Origin: Chara braunii
Lineage: Eukaryota; Streptophyta; Charophyceae; Charales; Characeae
Reading direction: 5' to 3'
Assembly: GCA_003427395.1 (NCBI GenBank)
Contig: BFEA01000790.1
Location: 321,461 to 341,460, forward strand
DNA: 20,000 nt
Shown here: positions 1 to 10,295 of the stretch, in pieces
Numbering within the stretch: the first letter of the stretch is position 1
Layout of the letters: each line of letters opens with the position of its first letter
Notes under the pieces: model-generated
The model's database searches: none
The model's input: the letters and a program-made list of their open reading frames with translations, nothing else
Told to the model about the DNA's origin: nothing
Translations under genes and position numbers: made by a program

Positions 1-45
1 AATATACAATCCTACCTGTGTGTGTGTCTGTGTGCGCCTGTGGGG

Positions 46-46
<1 letters not shown>

Positions 47-76
<30 letters not shown>
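47..76. repeat. (CAAT)n microsatellite
   Basis: About seven perfect tandem CAAT units. They are followed directly by an A/T-rich stretch with runs of A (90-100) and T (113-130). No gene is visible in the first 140 bases. Confidence 0.95.
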
Positions 77-78
<2 letters not shown>

Positions 79-170
79 TAAAATAAGAAATAAAAAAAAA
101 ACGCAGTGCTATTTTTTTTATTTTTTTTTTCAAAATACCTTCACTCGTCCAACCCCCCCCCCAAAAAAAT

Positions 171-195
171 AGTTTTTTTTCTTTTTTTTTTGTTT
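171..195 (-). repeat. A-rich tail of the minus-strand LINE fragment
   Basis: On the minus strand this reads as two A runs (10 and 8 nt) separated by one G, then T-rich and G-rich DNA. It lies downstream, in the minus sense, of a reverse-transcriptase C-terminus, which is where a LINE poly(A)-like 3' tail should be. Between this tail and position 503 the DNA is GC-rich. One piece (141-353, minus) stays open with a protein-like start around residues AAIRGLGRDPADVRAAFEAT, in a different frame from the RT remnant. It may be the true C-terminus of that protein after a frameshift. The assignment as tail is inference from position and composition. Confidence 0.5.
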
Positions 196-502
196 GAGGG
201 GGTGGGGCTGGGGATGCGCCGCCCCATGGCGCTTCCCGAATCCCGAACCCCCCTCCCCACCGGCCGCCACGTGGCCTCAAAGGCCGCGCGCACGTCCGCG
301 GGGTCGCGGCCTAGGCCGCGGATGGCCGCCGCCGAGGGCGATTCATCAGGCACAGGGGAGGGTTTGGTAGGTGGCAGTTGGAAAGATGAGGATGGGACAC
401 CTTATTCCAGGGGGTGACCGGAAATAGGAGCCTCATCCGTCCTTCCCACAACCCAGCTATCAAGCTTCACTCCTGTCCACTTTGAGCGGTCATCTCCACT
501 CC

Positions 503-2290
503 CTACTCCTTACCATACCAACTTAATCCCATCAATGTTTGGTTAGGGAGGGGGAGAGGGCTTGGAAAATCTGTGGGATGGGGGAGGGGGATATTGTCAG
601 GGATCGTGGTCCAGTCATTAAAACATAGTCGAAAATTCTTCTGCCTGGCTTCCAATCGCTGGTCGTCGTCCAGGTGCCAGCCATCCCATTGGACCCTTGC
701 TATCCTCCCCCCACGTCCCCCTCCCAGCCAGTCCATGCAGAATTCATTTAGGTAGCAGGTGATGTCAAATTTTTTAGGGAGAGGCTTTGTCAACTGTACT
801 AGTCCTGTCCATCGAGCCCTGATTGTTGTCTCAATTGTGTCCTTGATCGTCTTTGTTATCTCGTTTCTCCCCATACGTGTGCCATCAATGGTCAGTACGC
901 AACGATGCCTCCAAATGACCCACAATACCGCTTTCCTACCAATCAGAAATAGGTTAGAGCTGAAAACTTAAACTTGGGCAATACAATTTCCACAGAGCAG
1001 GGCTCTGCACTCCCATGGCCAGCCCATGTCAGTTTCGAGGGCTGCCCTGATTCTTGCCCACCATCACTAGACGAGTGTTGAGGCTGGACATTGCAAGAAA
1101 AAATGTTCCATTGTTTCATTTACCTTGTGGGACGGAAAACCCTCCAGGCAAGCCAGGCACCAAGGGAGGGAAGTGCCTTTCTATTCCAGGCTTGAGTGAT
1201 CGATGAGCCATGTGTTTGTGGGGAGGCAGCGATGGGCAATTTGCTATTGCAGCGAGGCCAGTTTAGCAGGTTTGCACTTGGCTTCTTTAAACCATTTAAT
1301 TGGTCTCAGTGTCTCCAATGGTACGTTCAGATGCTTCGCCCATCGGTCAACAATGCGATTTCAGGTTGATTCGGGATCTTAACATCTTGTACGTGGCCTT
1401 AACCCCCAAGTCGTGCAGGTACCGGTATCGGGGGCGTGGGTCTCACGAGGGGATCCGCCACCTCCATTCTCCCGGGTCAATGGGGAGATTCTGAATAGGC
1501 AGCTCAGGCCTAAAGACTACCCAGTAATCCCCCTCCTTCAGCACTCTCACCCTATGAATACCTGCCTTCGGGAGCCAGAACACCTCATCCGAGACCCCGC
1601 GTGCCAGCCGGTTCTGACTGGTCCTATAGAACAGATTCACCAGCGCTTCCTCTCGGCTAGACGACAACACTTGACCAACACGAGCCTCGTGTCCGTCTAT
1701 TGCCACTCAATCTCCCTCTAGAAGTCGCGGGCCACGTTGCAATATTTGCGTCCATGCTAAGGGAAGGGAGAAATAACCTCTTCGAGATTTTCCCCAATTC
1801 GATGGCAGTGTGGCAATTTACTTCTGAGTCGGGCTTCCGTTATCCAATTTTTACGTGTGCTGTCTCATATGTGTTCACTTTGTGGACCCCGTGCTTGACC
1901 CAAGAGTTCCATGGTCTTCCGGAGTTTGTGAAAACTCTCCCCTATCGGTCCGTTATCCAACGATTCTCGAACAATGGTTGGCGGAGCACCTCCTCCCACC
2001 TACTGGGCGCTGGTCTGTTCGGGAGGGCGAGCCGCCGCCAGTCCTGGATCAGGCGAGCCCAAAAGTTATGTTTTTTAAGGTCTGCGCGGGCTGCCGCCTG
2101 GTCAGAGTGTACACCCGGCCTACGGGAGGGGCTTGGAACTGCCCAAAACACCTCGTCCAGCCAAACAAGGGGCTGTGTGGAAGGTTGGGATTCAGGGGCC
2201 AGTCTTGCTATTTGCTGTAATGCCGGAGTCTCCCCTAGGGTGATAGTGGTGTCTGCTCTTACCAGCATCACTATCACCTTTGCGGGATTG
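503..2290 (-). pseudogene. LINE (non-LTR) ORF2 remnant, region C-terminal to the reverse transcriptase
   Basis: Degraded C-terminal part of a non-LTR retrotransposon polyprotein. Reading the minus strand from 2277, a segment contains PSRWEEVLRQPLFENRWITD, then a stop at 1942-1944. After the stop the same frame carries on with GRVFTNSGRPWNSWVKHGVHKV. This is the usual LINE pattern of a tryptophan, PLF-N and a Gly-Val/Ile segment between the RT and the zinc region. A second open piece lies at 1443-1706 in another frame. From 1159 downward a clear RT-associated zinc-binding motif follows: CLAC, then ETMEHFFLQC, giving C-x2-C, E-T-x2-H and a final C. Three in-frame stops come next, and the same frame then runs uninterrupted from about 940 to 503 (IGRKAVLWVIWRHR onward). 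The catalytic RT core is absent, so this is a 5'-truncated copy. Frame changes and stops make it non-functional. The clade is not resolved. Confidence 0.8.
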
Positions 2291-2297
2291 TTTTTCC

Positions 2298-2321
2298 AAA
2301 AAAAAAAAAAAAAAAAAAAAA
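2298..2321. repeat. A24 homopolymer run
   Basis: Twenty-four consecutive A on the plus strand, directly at the 5' (truncated) edge of the minus-strand LINE fragment. It could be the poly(A) tail of a separate plus-strand insertion. I found no convincing target-site duplication. Confidence 0.9.
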
Positions 2322-2388
2322 GGATTCCCTAGTGAAAATTAAAGCTAACTAGAAAACGGTGATCGCGTCGGCGCCGTCCCGGTAAGCG

Positions 2389-2410
2389 CCAACGCTAATG
2401 TGCGTTAGCC
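2389..2410. other. Short hairpin AACGC/GCGTT
   Basis: A perfect 5-bp stem (AACGC with GCGTT) encloses a six-base TAATGT loop. A second possible stem, CTCAC/GTGAG, lies at about 2412-2431. No function is assigned. Confidence 0.4.
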
Positions 2411-2464
2411 CTCACAACTCGCTCTGGTGAGAAACCGCTCTGCGAGCCTACAAGTCAGCGCTTT

Positions 2465-2589
2465 CACACGTTCGCGCCATCGCTCACCACGTTCAAACTG
2501 GATTCTAATGGCAACATAGTGAAAGGGAGAACAACTAGTCTGCACGTGGTATACTTTGACACCACGACTTTAACACGCAAGAGAAAAGG
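2465..2589 (+). pseudogene. Short protein-like segment followed by a purine-rich, charged decayed stretch
   Basis: In one plus frame about 40 codons read FHTFAPSLTTFKLDSNGNIV, then KGRTTSLHVVYFDTTTLTRK, ending at a TAG near 2588. The alternating polar and hydrophobic residues look like real protein rather than random translation. After the stop the plus strand is strongly purine-rich to about 2900 and gives Lys/Glu/Arg-rich peptides in broken frames. That could be a decayed coiled-coil region of a retroelement gag. I do not recognise the family. The long hydrophobic minus-strand frame over 2464-2913 is the antisense of this purine tract and is not treated as a gene. Confidence 0.25.
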
Positions 2590-2599
2590 GCGGAGGTAG

Positions 2600-3430
2600 A
2601 AGTTGAGGATTGGAGGGAATGAGGAAGGAAGAGACGAGAAGCGAGAAGGGGTGTAAGTTAGGGGAAGAAAGGGAAAAGTTAAGACTTGGAACTCCGGGCA
2701 AGGAAGGGGCAAACAAGGAGGAAGAACCAAAAGAGGTACGGAATGTAGGAGTGAAAGAGAGAACTGAAGAGGAATAGTGGAGGAAGACTTCTCAAGCGGA
2801 ATCGGAGGAGCATCCGGACAAGCCCAAACCAAACTCGAAGAGGACACGAGGTAAGATCGTTCCCAGTATCCCATAGCGACACCCAAATGAAGAAAGGACG
2901 GGAGGATCAACAACGCTTACGCTTGGTCCAAGAATCGGCGCCAAGGAGCCATCATCAACCAACATTCAGAGTAGCGACACGTCCAGTCGCACCCTCTCCA
3001 AAAAGGAGAACGGACAACAAGACGAGCAAAGGTCATCATTCTTCCATTTTTAGTAACTAAAACCGGTAGAATATCTTGAGCCACGGAATTTGGAACAGTG
3101 CGCGTGTCACTATAGCATCGCACCTTGACTCAGTCTCTCTACACTGACACTAAGCACAAACGGACAAGATTGTACTAAACTACACACGAGTTGAGGCAAA
3201 GAACCGACGATACACAGACTGTACAGATTATGCCAATTCGGTACAAGGGAAACAAGAATAGCGCGGAGAAATCCGACAGCCCTACCACAGTCCAAAGACT
3301 CACGAAGCCTGCTTACCTTCCACTCACCACTTGTCACAAGTACCGCAATCATCACACCTTGACACATGCTCCTCACCATCCCACCCCATCCCCGCTTCTC
3401 CCACAGCCCACCCGCACCTACGTATAACGG
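2600..3430. other. No supported gene
   Basis: Purine-rich plus strand to about 2900, then mixed-composition DNA with only short unrelated open frames on both strands. I see no RNA gene, domain motif or convincing repeat boundary. Confidence 0.5.
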
Positions 3431-4560
3431 TGAATGATCCTGAAATTAGGGTTTCGGGGTCAAATTTTGTATTTTTTTGGACTTTTTTTTTTTTGCCTGT
3501 TTTTGTTTTAGGACAAGCTTGCTGTGTGTCAAATTTGGTGTCATTTGGGTTATTAGAATTTGTGTTGTTAATCATCCTGAAAATCCTGAAATTTTGGTGA
3601 AGTTGTTTTTTGGCAAAATTACCTGAAAATGCACTTTTGAGTTGCTGTTTTATGTGTTTTTAATTTATTTTTTTGGTATTTTTTTTATAATATGTTAGTA
3701 AGAAGTGCACTCTATAGATTGCTGTGAAGTTTGTTTGGGATGACCTTATGGTTTTCTTGTAAATTGAGGTGAAAAATGGGGGTTCGGTTAACCTTTTCTC
3801 ACGTACATACCCCCACCTCAAGGCCCCTCTAATAGCCAACCTCTGCCCCACCCCCCTCTTTACCCAGTTACTTCGCCAAAACTGCCTCCCTCGCCCATCC
3901 CCACTCCCTTCTTCCATCCGCCAACCTCCCTCCCACACCCCTTGGAATTTCTCTCTCCTCATAGCCCAACCGTCCACAACACAAAATCCTCACACACTCA
4001 CCAACCAGTACAGTCCCCCCTTTCGTAGAGTATTGTGCAGATCATCACCGAAGCCGTTTCCTTCTCCTCGTTTTGAACACCGATACGTTTCCCTCCCACT
4101 CTACAGGCGAGTAAACAGAAGCACAATAGGGAAAACAAATAATACAATTGTCGTACTCGTCGAAATGCACACCGTGTATTTCCTCACAGTGTCAACTTAG
4201 AAAACAATTAATTGTTTTAGTTAAAAATTCAGAATAAAATATCCATTAATCATTACTCATTATTTGATAGACATTATACACAACGTCATTATCACTTATT
4301 ATTTTTTATAGGCTGATAGTCTCATACCGCAATTCTGGGGAAAGACTCGAGCAAAACGTCTTTTAATTTCTCTTGCACGTTAAATAAGTACTCCCTAGAA
4401 GAAGTACGGATGATCACCCTATCAAAGAAGAATTTTTATTTACTCTTTTTATTATTTTACTTATTTATTTATTTATTATTTTTATTTATTGATTTATTGA
4501 TTATTTTCCTCTGTTTTTTAAAGTCTTCCTTAGCCCTTCTCCTTTATTGGTAAACGATTC
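3431..4560. other. AT-rich and C-rich low-complexity spacer
   Basis: 3431-3780 is T-rich with repeated CCTGAAA-type words and T runs. 3785-4020 is strongly C-rich on the plus strand. 4200-4520 is AT-rich with a TTTA/TTTATTTA microsatellite at about 4438-4500. The 143-codon frame at 3769-4200 is Pro/Ser/Thr-rich because of the C-rich composition. It shows no motif and is not called a gene. Confidence 0.6.
4438..4500. repeat. TTTA-rich imperfect microsatellite
   Basis: Imperfect tandem TTTA/TTAT units over about 60 bases. It lies just upstream of the ORF1-like element and may mark its insertion target or 5' junction. Confidence 0.75.
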
Positions 4561-4561
4561 C

Positions 4562-4667
4562 CAAGAGGGGAGGATGAACGTTGGCCAAATCTGGGGGACA
4601 ACCCCCACACTGCTCTCCAATCAGGCCAACCGTACACTGATTTTCTCCAAACAAATACCCCGGTTAA
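4562..4667 (+). other. Probable 5' untranslated leader of the ORF1-like element
   Basis: Sequence composition changes abruptly here from AT-rich spacer to balanced, non-repetitive DNA that runs into the gag-like open frame. That frame is first open at 4668, after a TAA at 4665-4667. There is no clear ATG at the start of the frame, so the true start may be lost or lie upstream. The 5' boundary near 4562 is inferred only from the composition change. Confidence 0.35.
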
Positions 4668-7090
4668 CGAGCGACACATAACCACAACAACACATCAGAT
4701 TGCCGACACAACGTGGCAATCTCATATGTAGAGGCACTGGGGAAAGGGTCCTCGTCGCAGAAACCAACAAGCCCCATGAGCCCAGGGAACGAGCCTAGCC
4801 CAGGAGGACAATCACACGACCAAACAATTCCACCAATGGGAACACAAACACACCCATCAGACAACACACGAAAAGGTTCACAGTCCTCGACAACTGTTTC
4901 AGCCTCCAAATCACTAAGCCAAAAAGCAATGGAGTTCCTCATCTCAAGCACCCAAATCAAATCCAAAGTGAACATCATCAAACAAACGATCCCATCAGAC
5001 AAAGGAGAAGGAGAAGAACAAGTGGAGATATGAGAATATCTCGAAGAAGATGAATCCAACTGTGAAGAAGTCTTTAACAAACTCGCAATTTTGTTCAATT
5101 TCCTACAGAATTGTGCTGACATGTCCCAAAATGAAAAACGAACCTCGGTTCGGGACATTCCGAGGTCCCTGGAGAAAATCCCAGGCACGGAACTGGACGT
5201 CACATACCACAAACGAACACGCAACACAGTTATGATAGTCACTCTAGGTAAGGCATATGCACACTATCTGATTGCCTTAAACAGTCTCAAATGCAGAAAA
5301 GGAGTGATGACTGTTACCAATTGGAAACTCAGACGTGCACCGCAGCGGCGCAGCCTGATGCCTCAAGACACAGACAAACCATGTTGCGGAACCACTTATG
5401 GATCCAGTTTGATAATATCGCGGAGGGCCTACACAGCTTCGTGGAACAGATACTGGCAAAATCCTACCCAAACAACCTCGTCATTGAGTGGCTGGTTTTA
5501 GGCCCTGAATTCTTGGCGCCCAACCATGATTCCAGGATTGCGTGCCTCAGTTCCTTCGGGCATTCCACCAGACTTCCCAGACACCTGGCTGTTCCAAAAA
5601 TCGAATGGTCAGAAACTGACAGTGTTCCTCTCCAGTGTCTCCACCAAGTCCAATCCGCGTTGCTTCAAGTGCAGAGGAAAATGTCACCTGGGCACGGACA
5701 GGAATTGCCCACTCAACAGAGACAGAGCAGGAAAACCGGGCCAAATCCAAACCAACCTCGTAGAGTGTGAAACAATGACAGGTTTGTGGTTTGTTGGCGA
5801 CCCCATGTACAGGGGTTGGGTATTCGATGACAGAATGGAAGACCCAAAATAGGTGTGCACACTACAAACTGAACCGTTCGTCCAACCCGATGTATACCCA
5901 CCACATGGCAGCCAATGGCAAACAAAGGGGGCGATGAAAATGGAGGATAAGGAAGGGGGCTTCGTGAAAAAGCAAATTTTGGACACACAAGGGATTATGG
6001 AGGACAAACACAGGAAGGATACCTTGCAAGAATTGATTAAAACAGGCAACTCAGCCGAGAAAGCCTACTTTGAGAATTTGCGGGCAAGAAAAAGGATCCT
6101 TCAATCAACCGAAACTCGGAATCCCTTCCAAGGCGCTAATGAATCCAGATACCACAAAGGGATGGCACAACCAACGACTCACATAAAAGGCTCAAAAGAA
6201 AAGTCAATCAACCCTCCCCAAAGTCACCTGCACACAGCACATCACAAGGCAAAAGCAACAAAACCAAAGGACCAGACACGACAATGAAAGATATGGAGGC
6301 AGATACGGACGAGAGTCAGGAAGACAACGAGGAAGAGACAAACAAAAATGCAGCTAACAAAGGAGAAAAACATCGAGGGACTGAAGAAGATAGCAGCAAA
6401 GAAGGAGAAGAAATGATGAAGGAGGGAGATGAAACAGACATCCCAGATGGAGGATGCGAACAGGGGGATGGAGGAGAAGAAAAACAAGATAACGAAGACA
6501 GAACGGGTGACAACATGTCGCAAAACTCCGCAGAGGGGGATTCACACACGGGAAGGGAGCAAGATGCAGCAGATGAAATAGGTGAGGAAAATCAGGAAGA
6601 CTCGCTCAATAGGCTATCTGAATACGTCAAGGGGTTGGAAAGAGAAAGATAAATTGAATTCAAGATCAAAGCTGCGCACAAAAAACACATATTGAACTTA
6701 TTGAACAAACCCCAACAGAAAAACACACTAGCATACTGGGGCAGAGAAGAGGACAATCATAACTGGTACATATTTACTATGCACGAAATAGAAGAACCAG
6801 GCTCAGACCACAGTAAGATCCACAAAAACCTAACAGCACAAGTTTCAGTCCGGGAGGATAACCTAAGGAAGATAAGAGTAATAGAAAACGAGGAGCTAAC
6901 CATCTACTGCCCCCAAACTCCATTAGAGGACCTAGAAGCGGACCCAGCAAAATGGGCGTGGAACCTAAAGCAAGGAACCTTAGGAATCAACACCAAATTC
7001 AATCTGTTACAATACACAACCAGATTAGGCTACAGGCTGAGACGCCGTTCTGCAAACCCGGACCTAATAATAGCAGAGCGATGGAAATGA
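4668..7090 (+). pseudogene. Broken ORF1/gag-like retrotransposon gene with zinc knuckle
   Basis: One long gag/ORF1-type coding region, readable across several lesions. Frame A (from 4668) runs Ser/Thr/Gln-rich, hits a TGA at 5031-5033, and continues with EYLEEDESNCEEVFNKLAIL and a globular part to about 5390. The reading then moves to the +2 frame (HLWIQFDNIAEGLHSFVEQI). At about 5505-5535 it returns to frame A with a zinc knuckle, CFKCRGKCHLGTDRNC (5664-5711). A TAG follows at 5850-5852, then a basic stretch. At about 6284 the frame changes again to a very acidic Glu/Asp/Asn segment. After a TAA at 6650-6652 the same frame gives a globular C-terminus (AYWGREEDNHNWYIFTMHEI) ending at 7090. 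An ORF1 role in RNA/nucleic-acid binding is inferred from the knuckle, the basic and acidic tracts, and the LINE context. No endonuclease or RT follows. The copy is dead. Confidence 0.65.
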
Positions 7091-7472
7091 CTTGTGCCAT
7101 TGCAGTGGTGCTCGCACCACTGGCCAGGTTTCCGGCTTTGTCTTTGCCTTCTCTGCTGAGTTCTTCCCTGTCCAAATCTTCATTTTGTGTTAGTTAGGGG
7201 TGGGGATACTCATCCCAGGGGACGCAGATTAGGGTAAAGAGTGAGTAGCGGCATACTTTGGGAGGGAACTGTATGCCTTGAAGGGATAGGGGAGGGGATT
7301 GTGGGTCTGTCCCAAGTTGGGGTCAAGATGGGTTAACCATTTTGGTGGAGGCAGCTTTGGGATAGGTTGGTAAGAAGGGGGGAGGGAGGAGAGCCTCTTT
7401 TCCAATTTTTCTGAATAACAACGCTACGATTGTGACTGGGAGCTGTCTTTAAAGATCCAGGACAAGAGTAGC
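7091..7472 (+). other. Possible 3' untranslated region of the ORF1-like element
   Basis: About 380 bases of G-rich plus-strand DNA with no coding potential lie between the ORF1-like stop and a trinucleotide repeat. An ORF2 with endonuclease and RT would be expected here in a complete LINE but is absent. Confidence 0.35.
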
Positions 7473-7516
7473 ACATCATCATCATCATCATTATAATCAT
7501 CGTCACCATCATCAAA
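7473..7516. repeat. (CAT)n-rich microsatellite
   Basis: Imperfect CAT/ATC tandem units followed by AAAAAA. Some LINEs end in short tandem repeats instead of pure poly(A), so this could be the 3' terminus of the ORF1-like element. That reading is inference. Confidence 0.85.
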
Positions 7517-9230
7517 AAAGGGGTTATGTCATGCTTTATCTGGTCGAATTACATTCCGAGCAGACATCTGGTTTGTTCTCATATCCAATGAAGGATTTTA
7601 CAGGTGGTAGAATCCTATCTGATGTCTTACCAAGCGTTGGTGTTTTGAGCTCTCGGTTTGCCAACGCCAGAACGACGCTGGCCGGTGCAGGGGTATAGCC
7701 CTGTAACCTGTGGCAGCAGGAATTTGAGGCCTGGTAGAGAGATCTCGGGATTAGTCGAGGAAGGAAGACAATCCAGTGGCGAACCGGGGTGCTGCTGTGG
7801 CAACCTAAGGGGTCGGGTTTCGTCTTAGCAGTGAGAACACGTCAGCTATGGTGGGTATTGGAGGGGATGATACTGTCTTTGGAGGGGATGATACTGTCTT
7901 TGAGTGTTGCATTTGGTAGAGGGGAGAGGCAAGAACTCGGACATAGAGGGTGAGGCCAGGTTATGGTGATTAAAAGACAAAAAACAAAAAACATCATTAA
8001 AAAAAAAAACAACAACGATAAGCTCACTCCTGGAAGGGTTGGTTTGAAGGCCTGGAGGGAGGATATTGATCCGTTCCTCGTCCACGTTGTCTAACAGCAT
8101 GCGAAGCGGCATCCGAGAAGCCTCGATTACCCACTCCATTCCTCTTACCTGTCTTACAAACTTAGCCAGGCTCCCCACTGTACGAGTCCAGATGTACACC
8201 CTAGATATCACAGGCAGTGTCTAATGACCTCCCTAGCCAAGGTCTAACCTATGAACATCCTCTGATTATCTCGGGTATATGCACCTAGCACAGCTATTAT
8301 TGATTGTTCTAGTTGTATTGTTCGTTCTACGTCCTGCCCTTATTTTTGTAAATGTGACCTAGAGGTTCCACCCTATTATCACTAGCTGTATGGCCACCAT
8401 CCTCTCCCCTCTTACCTTTAGACGTCCCCCTAGACCCCTTTCCGGTCGCCTTTTCTCTTTTGTGGTCTTACTACTGTTGTTCTGATTGTTGTTGGTTGTG
8501 TGCCATCTAGAGGTACCCTAGCCTTTATCATTGGTACGTCTACGGCCACCAGTCTAGGTTCTGCTTAGGGGAAGAGAAGAGTAGGAAAACTATCCACCCC
8601 AAGGGGTCGCCGTTCATTCCGATAGACCCCATGATTTCCTTGCGAGGACCTGATTGGCTGAGTGACGGGACAGCACAGCATGTACGAACTGGGAGAAGGT
8701 CCCACTTGCACAGATTTTTGGTCTGCCTCTAGGTTTGCAGATCAAGAACCAGAAAGTCAATAGTCCGAGAATCTGGGGAGGAGGGACCAAGTTGCCTGAA
8801 GCAGCTGAGAGCACTGACGTGCACCATAGCCGGGAGCCCACTTGTTTTTTTCATCTTTTATTTACCTTTTAACAATGCATCAAGGGCAGATCTCTATCCA
8901 CTGGCAGGTACGAGCAAACCCTGTGGATTGAGCCCTGACTAGCTAAGAGAGAAACAGAACCCACTTGTCACAGTTCGCCCAGTTGATTATGACATAAACG
9001 AGTCCCCAATCCACTACTAAGGAGGGTCTTACCCAAATGCCCAGTCATTATAGCTGTATTGGGGACACTTTTCAGTCCAGATGCGGTGATAAGGATCGGG
9101 CATTCTATTCGGGTGAAGACGGTAGAAAGAAAAAGAAAGCACAGTGACATGCCAGAATTATGGTAGCCAGTGCATTCGGGCTGTGTCTAATGTATGAGTG
9201 GCCATGTGATGAGCGCTGTATAGCCCAATA
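7517..9230. other. No supported gene
   Basis: Mixed-composition DNA with no frame longer than about 120 codons and no recognisable motif. It contains one exact 21-bp tandem duplication (7858-7899) and an A-rich stretch near 7975-8016. 8220-8600 is T/C-rich on the plus strand. A host intron or 3'-UTR is possible but not demonstrable. Confidence 0.5.
7858..7899. repeat. 21-bp perfect tandem duplication
   Basis: Two identical adjacent copies of a 21-base unit beginning TTGGAGGGGATGATACTG. There is no third copy. It looks like a recent local slippage or duplication. Confidence 0.9.
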
Positions 9231-9235
9231 GAACT

Positions 9236-9300
9236 TCTTTTTCTTTTTCTTTTTCTTTTCTAGTGCTCTTCTTTTTTTAATGTTTTTTTTTTTTCTCCAG
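9236..9300 (+). other. Pyrimidine tracts ending in CTAG and CCAG (candidate 3' splice sites)
   Basis: Two long T/C-rich tracts end in TTTTCTAG (about 9255-9262) and TTTTTTCTCCAG (about 9288-9300). They have the form of plant-type splice acceptors on the plus strand. No exon is proven downstream, and pure low-complexity DNA remains possible. Confidence 0.25.
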
Positions 9301-9323
9301 ACATAATATGATAATAATCTTGC

Positions 9324-9797
9324 TCAGCGTATCCATCTCAGGAATGCTGAGTGCAGGCAATGATGATCTGATCCCACTCTCATCCTTCTGTCCTTAACTA
9401 TACAACATTCTTGTCGGCTAATGTTGCCGTTATTTGTCTGCCCATTGTCCAACATTGCGGGTGCTGCCACCGGAAGGGGGATCTTTGGCCACTGTGATGG
9501 ATGACAGTCCGAACCTTGAGGTATAGACTGCTGCTGCGGACGGGGCTGGGGAGGTTGCAGCAGCGGCTTTTGGAGCGCTTGCAGCAGCGGCTTTTGGAGG
9601 GCTTGACGCATCGTTTGGGAGGCTTTTAACAGCTCAGATGTGAGTCTCGGGCTACCTGTGATAAGCTCAGATCCGTACCGTGCGGCTTGCCGTATCCCTG
9701 AGGAAAAATCCCGCGGAAGCCCCGAAGTACGGACGCGGATAGAAAGGGGGTTTTCTTTCTTTTTGCTTTTGTTTTCTTTTTGAAACGGCTTTTTCAT
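9324..9797 (-). CDS. Gln/Pro-rich open frame with an 8-residue tandem repeat, gene status uncertain
   Basis: A 157-codon minus-strand open frame. It starts with a very basic N-terminus (KKPFQKENKSKKKENP), then a segment of mixed character (TSGLPRDFSSGIRQAARYGS). Two tandem copies of ALQKPLLQ follow, encoded by a 24-bp repeat at about 9543-9592, then Gln/Pro-rich residues (PPQPRPQQQ) and a C-terminus with three Cys and two adjacent His. I do not recognise a family. It may be one exon of a larger host gene transcribed leftward from the CpG-rich region at 9800-10600, or a chance frame. No matching splice sites were established. The repeat length, a multiple of three, is the only coding-like sign. 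Confidence 0.25.
   Translation of the reverse strand: MKKPFQKENKSKKKENPLSIRVRTSGLPRDFSSGIRQAARYGSELITGSPRLTSELLKASQTMRQALQKPLLQALQKPLLQPPQPRPQQQSIPQGSDCHPSQWPKIPLPVAAPAMLDNGQTNNGNISRQECCIVKDRRMRVGSDHHCLHSAFLRWIR
9543..9592. repeat. 24-bp tandem repeat, two copies
   Basis: The unit GCAGCAGCGGCTTTTGGAGC (first 20 bases) occurs twice in tandem at a 24-base period, with one mismatch near its end. Because the period is a multiple of three it preserves any reading frame. Confidence 0.85.
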
Positions 9798-10243
9798 TTT
9801 GTTTGGTTAATAACTCCCGTGGGCGAATACCGGCCGCGGTATGAAAACCAAGAAACGGGTGCGGTTGGGACTTTTTGAATTTTTGCGCGCGCGCCCAAGC
9901 TCCGGTTTCTTCGCGCGTCTCGCATCCCCGTTTCTTGCTTTGCATCCTCGCGCCATCTTCCCTTCTTGCTGCGCGCGTTTTCCCCATGCAGGACTCTTCG
10001 TCTTCCCCTACGCCCAACTTGATCCTTACCCCGTCTTCCTCCGCGAAGTGATTGGCTGCGTAGTTGGGATGCTCGGATCAATGTGGAAAGCGGGAAACCG
10101 CGCACCACTTGGACGAACACCCCAATCACATAGCCATGCAATCCTGCGGATCGAACCCTCTAACTCCCCACCTCTCTCTCCTGTCCTGCTCATCTACACA
10201 CTGCGCTGCCCGCACCTCGCGCTGTTAACCCGCCGCCTCCCGC

Positions 10244-10285
10244 GCTATAAATTTGCGCAACCCTCTCCTCTCCCTCTCTTTTGAT
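10244..10285 (+). promoter_or_regulatory. Candidate TATA promoter and pyrimidine-rich initiator
   Basis: CTATAAATT at 10245-10253 sits in CpG-rich DNA. It is followed 10-35 bases later by a C/T-rich stretch (CCCTCTCCTCTCCCTCTC) of the kind seen at plant transcription starts. The spacing suits a start site near 10276-10285. The first downstream ATG is at 10296. This is an inference from sequence form only. Confidence 0.35.
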
Positions 10286-10295
10286 CTCGGCTGCA

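Noticed and set aside
2464-2913. 149-codon hydrophobic minus-strand frame resembling a membrane protein
   Set aside because: It is the antisense of a purine-rich stretch; hydrophobicity follows from composition, and no start context or motif supports it.
3769-4200. 143-codon Pro/Ser-rich plus frame
   Set aside because: Composition is explained by C-rich low-complexity DNA, with no domain or repeat structure.
6242-6549. Minus-strand Phe/Ser/Leu-rich frames with membrane-like look
   Set aside because: They are antisense shadows of the acidic Glu/Asp-rich segment of the ORF1-like gene.
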